Of a DNA stretch of 47,340 nucleotides, positions 7,949-15,381 are shown in pieces. This stretch comes from Patescibacteria group bacterium. GTDB lineage: Bacteria > Patescibacteriota > Microgenomatia > Woykebacterales > 2-01-FULL-43-14. The notes below the pieces were generated by a model. It ran no database searches, was not told the origin of the DNA, and saw only the letters and a list, made by a program, of their open reading frames with translations. Position numbers and translations under genes: made by a program. Position 1 is the first letter of the stretch. Each line of letters starts with the position of its first letter. The stretch is from contig JAMCZT010000032.1 in the NCBI GenBank assembly GCA_023485445.1, positions 1 through 47,340 of the forward strand, read 5' to 3'.

Positions 7949-9037
7949 ATGACATTATCTGAAGTTGCCGAGTCTTGCCGCAAGTTTATCCGTTGGGGAA
8001 TCGTTGGCATCATTGCGCTATTTATCCTGATTTCTCTCTGGAACGCAGCTTATAATTACTGGCAAGCAACTCATCCAAAACCTCCACCAAAACCAACCGT
8101 CGCGTTCGGAAAATTACCAGTTCTTTCGACCCCGCCGTCTTTGGTTAATCTCACTAACCTAAAGTTAACTTTGGAAACGATCAACGGAAAGACCCCGGAA
8201 GTCCCGACAATCTTGCCGGTTTACGTCATGCCGCATCCTCAACCAAACTTGCTAAATGATGAAAATGCCAAGAAAGTTGCCTTAGCTTTTGGTTTCAAAA
8301 ATGATCCGACGGTAAACTCAAAAACCGAATACCTTTGGAACGACCCAAACTTGCCGAATCAAAGTTTTAAAATTAACCCTTTAAATGGGAATTTTGAATA
8401 CCGTTACGATTACGTTAACGATCCATCTGTCTTGAACAAGCCACTTTCGATCAAGAAAGAGGACGCCATTAATTTAGCCAGAGGCTTTGTAGGCAGTCAC
8501 GTGTCTTTGCCGGATGACCTATCGGGCGCTTCTTCCTCCGTTGAATTTCTAAAAATCACGCAGGGCGCGGAAGAAGTCGTTGATTCGCCTTCTGATGGCA
8601 ACGCCATCAGGGTCAACCTTTCTCGAAAAGATCTCGAATTCCGTGATAAAAAATACCCTCTCATTACCCCAAGCCCGAAAGTCTCTTTAGTAAGAGTACT
8701 TATCTCACCCAGCGAAGATAAAAGAGTTCTAACCGTTAATTACGTTTACTGGCCAATCGAAATTCAAAACAGCTCCACATACCCGATAAAAACTGCAGAG
8801 CAAGCCTGGGGAGAAATCCAAAACGGTTTTGGGACGTTAGTCTACTTGGAAAGACCAAACCTAGTCAGTGCTGGTATCCAAAATATCTCCCTTGCTTACT
8901 ATGATGACGAGCAACCCCAAAATTTTCTCCAGCCGATTTATGTTTTTTCTGGAATCGGTTACACCAAAGACGGTCTTCGTTCCTCTTTCATCATTTATTT
9001 ACCAGCGGTAACTGGAGAATATATAGTTAAGCAGTGA
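7949..9037 (+). CDS. Hypothetical membrane-anchored extracytoplasmic protein
   Basis: A 362-residue protein with one N-terminal membrane segment (about residues 17-38, GIVGIIALFILISLW), a Pro/Lys-rich spacer, and a large domain of about 300 residues on the outer face. The soluble part contains many beta-strand-like stretches and an NYVYWPIEI motif. No catalytic signature is recognised. An AGAGGA ribosome binding site lies about eight bases before the ATG. The last 39 bases overlap the 3' end of the convergent dacA gene. Function unknown; a cell-envelope role is inferred only from topology and neighbours. Confidence 0.65.
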   Translation: MTLSEVAESCRKFIRWGIVGIIALFILISLWNAAYNYWQATHPKPPPKPTVAFGKLPVLSTPPSLVNLTNLKLTLETINGKTPEVPTILPVYVMPHPQPNLLNDENAKKVALAFGFKNDPTVNSKTEYLWNDPNLPNQSFKINPLNGNFEYRYDYVNDPSVLNKPLSIKKEDAINLARGFVGSHVSLPDDLSGASSSVEFLKITQGAEEVVDSPSDGNAIRVNLSRKDLEFRDKKYPLITPSPKVSLVRVLISPSEDKRVLTVNYVYWPIEIQNSSTYPIKTAEQAWGEIQNGFGTLVYLERPNLVSAGIQNISLAYYDDEQPQNFLQPIYVFSGIGYTKDGLRSSFIIYLPAVTGEYIVKQ

Positions 9038-10000
9038 GGAAGTTTCTCCGAACCGATCGGAGGAATTTAAGAGAACGCTCACTACCCGATGCTTATCTTT
9101 CGTTGCGGAAGCCACCAGGCATTGACCTGCTTCTTGGGTCCAACCGGTTTTTACTCCGTCTATCCAATCTTGCCCAAGCAGACTATTTGTGCTTTCTAAG
9201 TCGTGCCAATAAACCTTGTCCACACTGCTAATGTTAATCCGCTTGGTCTTAATAATCTTGTTAAAAAAAGGGTTTTTTAAAGCGTAAGCAGTCAAATAAG
9301 AAAAATCTCTTGCCGTAGTGAAATGGTTTTTCTCAGGCAAGCCAGAAGAATTTACAAAGTGAGTATTTTTCATATTCAATTCTTCGGCTTTTTTATTCAT
9401 AGAGTAAATAAATTGTTCATATCCACTTGGATAGCTTGCGGCTAAAACATAAGCGGCGTCATTACCAGATTTAACTAGCAAACCGTAGAGAAGGTTTTCG
9501 ACGCTTATCCTCTCACCCTCTACTAACCCCATTAGACTGCCTTCAGTCTGCAAGTTAGAAACCGTCAAGACATCAGTTAACTTGTACGCCTCTAAAGCTA
9601 CCACCGCCGTCATTATTTTTGTCGTCGAGGCTGGGGCTAAAGGAGTATCCAGATTTTTCTGGAAAAGCACTTTGGCCGAGTCAAGGTCAAGGACTAGGGC
9701 AGAAGTAGCGGTCAGCTCAGGTGGTGAACTTTTCACAGTCATGACTGGATAAACCGCGGGAGAAGGCACGGAAAAAGGAAGCGCCTTGACTAATGGTTCT
9801 TTAAGAATTAACTTTTCAGATTCGTAAGGGTTGTTGACAGGGTTCATCGAAAAGAAAATAAAAACAATTGCGGAGGTAAAAACGAACAAAACGGTTGTTT
9901 TTCTTTTACTGAATAGCTTACGAGAGAGGCGGTCTGCCCAACTTTTAAGGTAGGACGTCAAAGTTGAGAGGTATCCTTTAGCTTCATTTCTTTCCATCAT
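8999..10000 (-). CDS. dacA: D-alanyl-D-alanine carboxypeptidase (PBP5-like, peptidase S11)
   Basis: A 333-residue penicillin-binding protein that trims the terminal D-Ala of peptidoglycan stem peptides. A membrane anchor spans about residues 37-51. The active-site motifs are complete and in order: SxxK (Ser125, Lys128 in ASTTK), SGN at 178-180 and KTG at 284-286. It lacks the C-terminal domain and amphipathic helix of enterobacterial PBP5. Its start overlaps the stop of the upstream reading frame by 17 bases. Its 5' half lies in a 904-bp direct duplication: this copy is the intact one, and the other copy is the chimeric gene directly upstream. Confidence 0.9.
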   Translation of the reverse strand: MMERNEAKGYLSTLTSYLKSWADRLSRKLFSKRKTTVLFVFTSAIVFIFFSMNPVNNPYESEKLILKEPLVKALPFSVPSPAVYPVMTVKSSPPELTATSALVLDLDSAKVLFQKNLDTPLAPASTTKIMTAVVALEAYKLTDVLTVSNLQTEGSLMGLVEGERISVENLLYGLLVKSGNDAAYVLAASYPSGYEQFIYSMNKKAEELNMKNTHFVNSSGLPEKNHFTTARDFSYLTAYALKNPFFNKIIKTKRINISSVDKVYWHDLESTNSLLGQDWIDGVKTGWTQEAGQCLVASATKDKHRVVSVLLNSSDRFGETSSLLNYIFSSYRW

Positions 10001-10366
10001 CTTTGAATTTCGCTAAGGAGATGTCAATGCGGGTAACGTCCCTGGGGAAAAGGGCAGCCTCGCGGATATTGTCGGCCCCGATTATTTTCGCTGTCAGCCT
10101 TTCCAACCCGATGGCTAATCCCCCTTCCGCCGGCATGCCGTATTTAAAGGCTTGGAGATAAAAACTAAAATTTTCCGGCTTTATGCTTCTTTTTTTCATG
10201 CTTTCCACTAATTGGTCATAATCGTTAATGCGTTGCCCGCCAGTGGTTATCTCAACTCCTCGGAAAAGCAAGTCAAAACTTTTTGTGTATCCTGGGTCGG
10301 ATTCGTCAGGCATAGTGTAAAGCGGCCTGTGCTCAACTGGCTGATGGGTCACGAAAACAAACTCGC
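9463..10366. repeat. 904-bp tandem duplication, copy 1
   Basis: This unit runs from within dacA through the dacA/aspS overlap into the 3' third of aspS. The identical sequence follows immediately at 10367-11270. The boundary word TACCAGATTT occurs at 9463, 10367 and 11271, exactly 904 bases apart each time. It is the only homology at the original endpoints, so it marks a junction formed at ten bases of microhomology. No mismatch was seen in the stretches compared by eye. Confidence 0.95.
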
Positions 10367-10904
10367 TACCAGATTTAACTAGCAAACCGTAGAGAAGGTT
10401 TTCGACGCTTATCCTCTCACCCTCTACTAACCCCATTAGACTGCCTTCAGTCTGCAAGTTAGAAACCGTCAAGACATCAGTTAACTTGTACGCCTCTAAA
10501 GCTACCACCGCCGTCATTATTTTTGTCGTCGAGGCTGGGGCTAAAGGAGTATCCAGATTTTTCTGGAAAAGCACTTTGGCCGAGTCAAGGTCAAGGACTA
10601 GGGCAGAAGTAGCGGTCAGCTCAGGTGGTGAACTTTTCACAGTCATGACTGGATAAACCGCGGGAGAAGGCACGGAAAAAGGAAGCGCCTTGACTAATGG
10701 TTCTTTAAGAATTAACTTTTCAGATTCGTAAGGGTTGTTGACAGGGTTCATCGAAAAGAAAATAAAAACAATTGCGGAGGTAAAAACGAACAAAACGGTT
10801 GTTTTTCTTTTACTGAATAGCTTACGAGAGAGGCGGTCTGCCCAACTTTTAAGGTAGGACGTCAAAGTTGAGAGGTATCCTTTAGCTTCATTTCTTTCCA
10901 TCAT
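9984..10904 (-). CDS. Chimeric DacA-AspRS fusion created by tandem duplication
   Basis: A 306-residue open frame whose first 179 residues are identical to DacA (membrane anchor, SxxK motif) and whose remainder is identical to the last 127 residues of AspRS (motif 3, GGLAIGLERL). The join falls at KSG/SEF within the shared ten-base word and happens to be in frame. It has lost the Asn of the SGN motif and the whole KTG region, and it has only part of the AspRS core, so neither enzyme activity is expected. Both its start and its stop keep the same 17-base overlaps with its neighbours as the parent genes. It sits between intact aspS and intact dacA. It is either a very recent duplication or an assembly artefact. 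Confidence 0.8.
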   Translation of the reverse strand: MMERNEAKGYLSTLTSYLKSWADRLSRKLFSKRKTTVLFVFTSAIVFIFFSMNPVNNPYESEKLILKEPLVKALPFSVPSPAVYPVMTVKSSPPELTATSALVLDLDSAKVLFQKNLDTPLAPASTTKIMTAVVALEAYKLTDVLTVSNLQTEGSLMGLVEGERISVENLLYGLLVKSGSEFVFVTHQPVEHRPLYTMPDESDPGYTKSFDLLFRGVEITTGGQRINDYDQLVESMKKRSIKPENFSFYLQAFKYGMPAEGGLAIGLERLTAKIIGADNIREAALFPRDVTRIDISLAKFKDDGKK

Positions 10905-11270
10905 CTTTGAATTTCGCTAAGGAGATGTCAATGCGGGTAACGTCCCTGGGGAAAAGGGCAGCCTCGCGGATATTGTCGGCCCCGATTATTTTCGCTGTCA
11001 GCCTTTCCAACCCGATGGCTAATCCCCCTTCCGCCGGCATGCCGTATTTAAAGGCTTGGAGATAAAAACTAAAATTTTCCGGCTTTATGCTTCTTTTTTT
11101 CATGCTTTCCACTAATTGGTCATAATCGTTAATGCGTTGCCCGCCAGTGGTTATCTCAACTCCTCGGAAAAGCAAGTCAAAACTTTTTGTGTATCCTGGG
11201 TCGGATTCGTCAGGCATAGTGTAAAGCGGCCTGTGCTCAACTGGCTGATGGGTCACGAAAACAAACTCGC
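10367..11270. repeat. 904-bp tandem duplication, copy 2
   Basis: This is the second exact copy of the 904-bp unit. It contributes the 3' part of intact aspS and the 5' part of the chimeric gene. The right boundary at 11271 repeats the word TACCAGATTT and is followed by unique aspS sequence (CTCCGCCACATAG). Confidence 0.95.
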
Positions 11271-12246
11271 TACCAGATTTCTCCGCCACATAGGCGGAGA
11301 AATCCCGCTCATCCTGAGGGGAAAGATCTGGCTCGTGCAAGACTTTCCGGCCAAATTCCTTTTCGATTATCTTTTGGGCCTCCCTTAACTTAAAACTAGG
11401 AATTTCCTTCACTTCCGGCAGTTTAACTCCTAGAAAACCAACTTCCGTTTTTGCCGCTTGTGCCAAATATGGAAAAAGGTACTTCAAAAAATCAACTTCC
11501 AAAGCCATTACGTCCGTGTGGTCTTTTATAAAACCAAATTCGAAATCTAAACTGGTGTATTCGTTTAGGTGACGAGTCGTGTTGTGTTCTTCAGCGCGGT
11601 AAACCTCGCCAATAGTAAAAACTCTCTCGTAAACCCCGACCATAATTTGCTTATAAAATTGGGGGCTTTGGGCGAGAAACGCTTTACGGGAAAAATAGTC
11701 AACGCGAAAAACATTTGCCCCACCTTCCGTGGCTTCGGCGGTAATTTTTGGGACAAAAACTTCCGTAAATCCACGTTCGGCCAAAAAGTCACGAAAAGCA
11801 CGGACAATTTCTGCCTCGATCCTAAAAATGGCCCTGTTCTTAGCGTGGCGCAGAGTCAAGGGGCGATAGTCTAGAGCCGTGTCGAGGTTAATCTCCAGGT
11901 CTTTGGCACCAAAGTCAAAAGGCAAAGTTTCCGCGTCACTAATTAATTCAACTTTCTTGGCTTCGACTTCCACCGTTCCGGTAGGCAAATCTGGATTTTC
12001 CGATCCCTTCGGCCGAGCATTCACAGTACCAACCAAAGAAATCACATCTTGTAAACTCAAGGTTGAGGCAACCTCATGAGCTTCCGTCGAAACCTTCGGG
12101 TTCACCACTACTTGCACTGTCCCCGAGTAATCGCGAACATCAAGAAAAATCAATTTCCCATGATCCCGCCGGCTCTCGACCCAACCCTTAAGAAGCACCT
12201 CTTGTCCAACTTTTTCAATTGTCTCAATAATTAAGTTTCGTTCCAT
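10888..12246 (-). CDS. aspS: Aspartyl-tRNA synthetase, archaeal/non-discriminating type
   Basis: A 452-residue class II synthetase. An N-terminal OB fold (LKGWVESRRDHGKLIFLDVRD) binds the anticodon. The catalytic core has FTIGEVYRAEEHNTTRHL (motif 2 region) and GGLAIGLERLTAKI (motif 3). It lacks the large GAD insertion of standard bacterial AspRS, and its length and motifs match the archaeal-type enzyme, which often charges both tRNA-Asp and tRNA-Asn. The ATG at 12246 (MERNLIIETIEK) is preferred over one six codons upstream by homology. The 3' third lies in the 904-bp duplication, but this copy is complete. It heads the aspS-chimera-dacA overlap chain. Confidence 0.92.
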   Translation of the reverse strand: MERNLIIETIEKVGQEVLLKGWVESRRDHGKLIFLDVRDYSGTVQVVVNPKVSTEAHEVASTLSLQDVISLVGTVNARPKGSENPDLPTGTVEVEAKKVELISDAETLPFDFGAKDLEINLDTALDYRPLTLRHAKNRAIFRIEAEIVRAFRDFLAERGFTEVFVPKITAEATEGGANVFRVDYFSRKAFLAQSPQFYKQIMVGVYERVFTIGEVYRAEEHNTTRHLNEYTSLDFEFGFIKDHTDVMALEVDFLKYLFPYLAQAAKTEVGFLGVKLPEVKEIPSFKLREAQKIIEKEFGRKVLHEPDLSPQDERDFSAYVAEKSGSEFVFVTHQPVEHRPLYTMPDESDPGYTKSFDLLFRGVEITTGGQRINDYDQLVESMKKRSIKPENFSFYLQAFKYGMPAEGGLAIGLERLTAKIIGADNIREAALFPRDVTRIDISLAKFKDDGKK

Positions 12247-12433
12247 ACTTACGGAATGTATCAAGTATAAAGTATTTAGTATTAAGTATGAGAAAAAAAG
12301 TTTTATTCATTATACTTAATACTTGATACTTAATTCTATTGTCATTATCCGACAAATAGCCCCCAGGCGTCAAATGGAAAATGTAAGGGTTACTCCGAGC
12401 GCCATTGCAAGCGATAGATGGAGGCAAGATGTG
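12247..12433. other. Intergenic gap with iterated AT-rich repeat
   Basis: No gene is supported here. The stretch 12257-12335 consists of variants of a TACTTAA/TACTTGA unit on both strands and can fold into a hairpin with a perfect 12-bp stem (AGTATTAAGTAT at 12278-12289 with its complement at 12312-12323). It separates the aspS promoter region from the end of the first PsbP-like gene and may act as a weak bidirectional transcription barrier. Short reading frames across it are low-complexity and lack ribosome binding sites. Confidence 0.5.
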
Positions 12434-13546
12434 TTAGTTACTTTCTTGAAGAGATGTGATAAGGGAGCTAAAAATACTTTGATAGTTTTCGTTCGTTTTT
12501 TGTTTCAGAAATAAGCAATAGAGGTTATTTCCTTTTTCAATATAAACAACCTGCCAATACTTTCCGACATCACTCGGGTTACTTTTTTCATTCATCACCC
12601 CCGTTACTCTAGTTGCTGTTCCGAATGGAGTATTTAGTGTATCCTGAGTAGTGTTTGTCAAATATCCCTTATCATTTGTAATTATTTGGGTAGTTGTAAA
12701 CCCATTTGATTCCAAACGATGTACGTAAACGTTAATTTCACTCTCCCACTTATTAGGACTAAACCGAGCTTGTCCAAAATCAGCTCCAGTATCTGTTTCT
12801 GTCTTTATTTCCCAAGTTGAAGGGTATTTGATTGTGTACCCAATAGCAGGAGATAAATTTGTACTCTTATAAGTATATGTTTTCCAATCAGCAGTTGAAT
12901 CGGTTTGACTTTGGTCGGTGAATTTGAAGGTGGAGAGGATTTGGTTAAATATGGCCATATCACTATCTACAGTAGCATAGACGCTTAGAGTTTTTTTACC
13001 AACATTTAATGGTAGATCAAGCCTGATTGTACATTTAGGAGCACACTGATTAGTTCGGTAATAGTGCCCTTTAACACCACTTATAGTCATCTCTTTATAC
13101 TCTGTAATGAGATCAATCCCATTTTGGTTTTGATTACTAGTTGGAGATGTGCTGAAAGGTCGGGTTAAAACTTCAATACCCATAACTGGAACTTTTGATT
13201 GATCAATAGTGTTATTTTCAAAGCTACCTTCAAAGCTACCAATATTAGGAGGATAGAATTTCGTTGAGATAGTATTTTCAACATAAGTCCAATCCTTGGG
13301 ATATTTGACAGAGTAGCCATAAAGATTATTTGTATATGTTTTCCAATTTGCTGTAGCACTCGGAGAAGCTGAAGAAGTGCTGGTTTTGGAAGTGGGAACG
13401 CTAGTGTTATCGGTTGATTTGGGAGTGATTGAAGCTTGATAGTAGGTACCAGCAAAAAAGGCAATAAAAGGAAGGGTGATGAAAACAATCCCGGCGAGGA
13501 TTTTGGAAGTGTTAGTAACAGTTGTTAATTCTTTCGGCAGTTCCAT
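12434..13546 (-). CDS. Membrane-anchored two-domain PsbP-like protein, paralog A1
   Basis: A 370-residue surface protein: a short cytoplasmic start (MELPKEL), one membrane helix (about residues 15-36), a Ser/Thr-rich spacer (STSSASPSA), then two PsbP-like domains. Each domain opens with a WKTY...YPxxW signature (YSVKYPKDWTYVE; YTIKYPSTWEIKT), and they are joined by the linker ILSTFKFTDQSQTDS. The domain call rests on the YPxxW pattern and the fold-like strand order; the function is unknown. The ATG at 13546 is chosen over one three codons upstream because all paralogs start here and a -10 box ends exactly seven bases before it. A transposase remnant is inserted right upstream of its promoter. 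Confidence 0.75.
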   Translation of the reverse strand: MELPKELTTVTNTSKILAGIVFITLPFIAFFAGTYYQASITPKSTDNTSVPTSKTSTSSASPSATANWKTYTNNLYGYSVKYPKDWTYVENTISTKFYPPNIGSFEGSFENNTIDQSKVPVMGIEVLTRPFSTSPTSNQNQNGIDLITEYKEMTISGVKGHYYRTNQCAPKCTIRLDLPLNVGKKTLSVYATVDSDMAIFNQILSTFKFTDQSQTDSTADWKTYTYKSTNLSPAIGYTIKYPSTWEIKTETDTGADFGQARFSPNKWESEINVYVHRLESNGFTTTQIITNDKGYLTNTTQDTLNTPFGTATRVTGVMNEKSNPSDVGKYWQVVYIEKGNNLYCLFLKQKTNENYQSIFSSLITSLQESN

Positions 13547-13553
13547 TGAAATC

Positions 13554-13582
13554 ATTATCTTTCTCTAGGAATCGATTGTCAA
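13554..13582 (-). promoter_or_regulatory. Leaderless promoter of paralog A1
   Basis: TTGACA (13577-13582), a 17-base spacer and GATAAT (13554-13559), ending seven bases before the ATG at 13546. The transposase remnant ends just six bases beyond the -35 box, so the promoter survived the insertion. Confidence 0.65.
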
Positions 13583-13587
13583 GTAGG

Positions 13588-14650
13588 TGTCCTGGATCAA
13601 TACTTTTGAGACAACCCTCCTTTTAGGTAACACTGATAAGGTGATAAATATCTAAGCGATTGATGCGGTCTAACATTATTGTACCAGTTAACCCAAGTAT
13701 TTAGTTTTTCTTGAAACTCTTCCGGGTACAGTAGATAATCTTCCCGTTTCAAACAGAAACTCATCTTGAATTGTCCAATTAAACCTTTCGACATAACCGG
13801 TGGTTTTAGGATGTCTTGGGTAATTCCAGAGGGGAGTTAACTTAGCTTCTTTTACTGCCTCTCCAAAGAAAGATTCAAACTCACTCCCGTTATCAGTCTG
13901 AATAGTGTGAACTTTGTACCAGGCCGTCTGAATAATCTCTTCTAAGAATTTAGCCGCACGAAGGCTTTTTAAAGACGGGACGATCTTTAACCAAGCTTGT
14001 TTGGAGACAATGTCGACCGCGGTTAAGAAGTAGTAATACTTCTCCAGGTAGTAGAACTTAACTCCGTCTAGTTGAATATATCCGGATACCTGATCTTTTG
14101 AGTTAGGACACAATCTGACTCTTTGTTTGTTTCCGTTCTGTTTTACTCTTTTTCCAGTCGGCTTACCAGCGAAGAAGTAATGTTTTCGCTTAATTAACCT
14201 ACCAATAGAGGCAGACGAAGAGGAAGCATCAGTTAAGGACAACGTAGCGCATAAAGCTTTAACAAATCCTTCAATTTTCATCTTACCCATTCTGGGATGA
14301 TCTTCTCTGAGTTGTTTTACCAGCTTAACTACGGCTGGATCTTCTTCTGGAACTCTGAAGGTATGAGGTCTCGTACTTTTTGGAATCAAGGAATTTAACT
14401 TCTTCCCAGACTTCTCGAAAATCTTCTTCCAGCGATACAGAGTTGGCCGGGAAAGCTTCGGAAAGGCTAATTTTATGCCTCCCAACCACCCTCATAGAAG
14501 ATGTTTAGGATGTGGAGTCTAAATTGGGCTTTGTCTGAAGTATCAAACCTAAGACTACGATATACAGTATTAGAATACTTTCGTCTACGATAAGTTATCT
14601 TGTTAAAATCGGCTGGCAATTTACTTTAATTGTCTCAAATGTGTTTGATC
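13588..14650 (-). mobile_element. IS481/IS3-like insertion sequence, degenerate
   Basis: An element bounded by imperfect inverted repeats: GATCAATACTTTTGAGACAA at 13595-13614 and its inverted partner at 14630-14650 (GATCAAACAC-ATTTGAGACAA). A possible outer TGT lies at 13588. It encloses one DDE transposase gene with two frameshifts. It is inserted between the 3' end of the hepT remnant and the promoter of paralog A1. The family name is tentative and rests on the transposase layout. Confidence 0.65.
13597..14619 (-). pseudogene. DDE (rve-type) transposase, two frameshifts
   Basis: The product would be about 340 residues. The N-terminal part starts at a TTG (14619, MPADFNKITYRRRK) and carries the helix-turn-helix (LSRPTLYRWKKIFEK). 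The catalytic core has all three acidic residues: Asp in YIQLDGVKF, Asp in QTDNGSEF and Glu in GYVERFNW. The C-terminus ends NNVRPHQSLRYLSPYQCYL. Frame 1 ends at about 14487 after GGWEA, and the next frame resumes with IKLAFPK. A second shift near 13752 separates DEFLF from KREDYLLYPEEFQ. Each is explained by a one-base change. The layout resembles IS481 or IS3-OrfB transposases. It is probably inactive unless both shifts are errors or programmed. Confidence 0.75.
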
Positions 14651-14993
14651 TTTTTCAGCATCTCTAGTCAACTCTTTCATCCGTTTCTTGAGTCGCGGTA
14701 AATCCTCTTTAATCGTTTTCCAGAGGATTTCCAAGTCCACCCCGAAATACTCATGAAGAACTTTATTTCTCATACTGATCATTTCTTTCCAAGGGGCATC
14801 CGGATGGCTTAATTTAAACTCGGACGATATTTCTCGCCGCCTCCCCGATTATTTCCAAATTTCGAATCACCGCGTCAATGGTCTTGGCATCAGTGTAGAA
14901 ATCGTCTTGGGAAAGATCTTTCGTAAATTGCTTAATTTTCTTCAGGGAAATTAAAATGTCGTCTAAGTAGAGGTCGGCCGTTCTTTTAGACAT
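14621..14993 (-). pseudogene. hepT: HepT-like (DUF86) toxin, frameshifted
   Basis: A HepT/DUF86 protein of about 124 residues if repaired. The N-terminal frame MSKRTADLYLDDILISL runs through the family signature NLEIIGEAARNI and then stops early. A one-base gap restores the frame to SSEFKLSHPDAPWKEMISM and the toxin motif RNKVLHEY (R-x4-H-x-Y), which is intact. The start overlaps the mntA stop by eight bases, the usual arrangement of MntA-HepT modules, where MntA adenylylates HepT to block its RNase. The last ten codons (DQTHLRQLK) lie inside the inverted repeat of the neighbouring insertion sequence, so the natural C-terminus was replaced. The toxin is likely dead. Confidence 0.7.
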
Positions 14994-15291
14994 AAACCGT
15001 TTCTTTCAAAACGTTATCTTTGATCCTTTGTTTAATGGCTTTTTTGGTCACTAAATCAACCTTGCGGCCGAGAATTTTACTCAAGGACTCCTCCAGCTCC
15101 ACAAATTTAAAAAAACCAATCGGCTCGGAAAAATCCACTAAAATATCCACATCACTTCCAGCGACGTTTTCATTTCTGGCTACCGAACCAAAAACCCCGA
15201 TTTGCTTAACATGATAATCTTTTCGGAGCTGCTCTCTATGGCTATCAATTTTACTTTTGACTTGATCTAAAGTTCCGACTGCTTTTTTCAT
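14986..15291 (-). CDS. mntA: MntA-like nucleotidyltransferase antitoxin
   Basis: A 101-residue minimal nucleotidyltransferase with the GSx10DxD signature: Gly35-Ser36 in GVFGSVARN and Asp47, Asp49 in SDVDILVDF. In MntA-HepT systems this enzyme transfers AMP to a tyrosine of HepT. The start at 15291 (MKKAVGT) is chosen over a frame extension of nine codons because the upstream stretch is a duplicated intergenic sequence also found before hicB. A TTATCA box lies seven bases before it. Its partner hepT overlaps it but is frameshifted, leaving an antitoxin without a functional toxin. Confidence 0.8.
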   Translation of the reverse strand: MKKAVGTLDQVKSKIDSHREQLRKDYHVKQIGVFGSVARNENVAGSDVDILVDFSEPIGFFKFVELEESLSKILGRKVDLVTKKAIKQRIKDNVLKETVYV

Positions 15292-15381
15292 AGCCAAATG
15301 ATAACACAAAACAAACAAAAATTCATCAGGGAATCGTGGAGAAAAAAATTATTTAGTGAATTGGAAGGTGGAAAGGATTTG
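15283..15381. repeat. ~95-bp segment duplicated at 17433-17529, copy 1
   Basis: The sequence from the MKK start of mntA through the intergenic gap to the end of paralog A2 (encoding ILSTFQFTK-stop) closely matches 17433-17529, which lies between hicB and a stranded ILPTFKFTE-stop fragment. Shared words include ATGATAACACAAAACA and AAAAATTCATCAGGGA. Confidence 0.8.

Noticed and set aside
7891-8013. N-terminal extension of GltX by about 40 codons
   Set aside because: The extension has no homology, overlaps the divergent gene and both promoters, and the family begins at MVRTRFAPSPTG.
12224-12427. A 67-codon minus-strand frame and a 63-codon plus-strand frame
   Set aside because: Both are translations of the TACTTAA-type repeat and its flank, with no ribosome binding site or conserved features.
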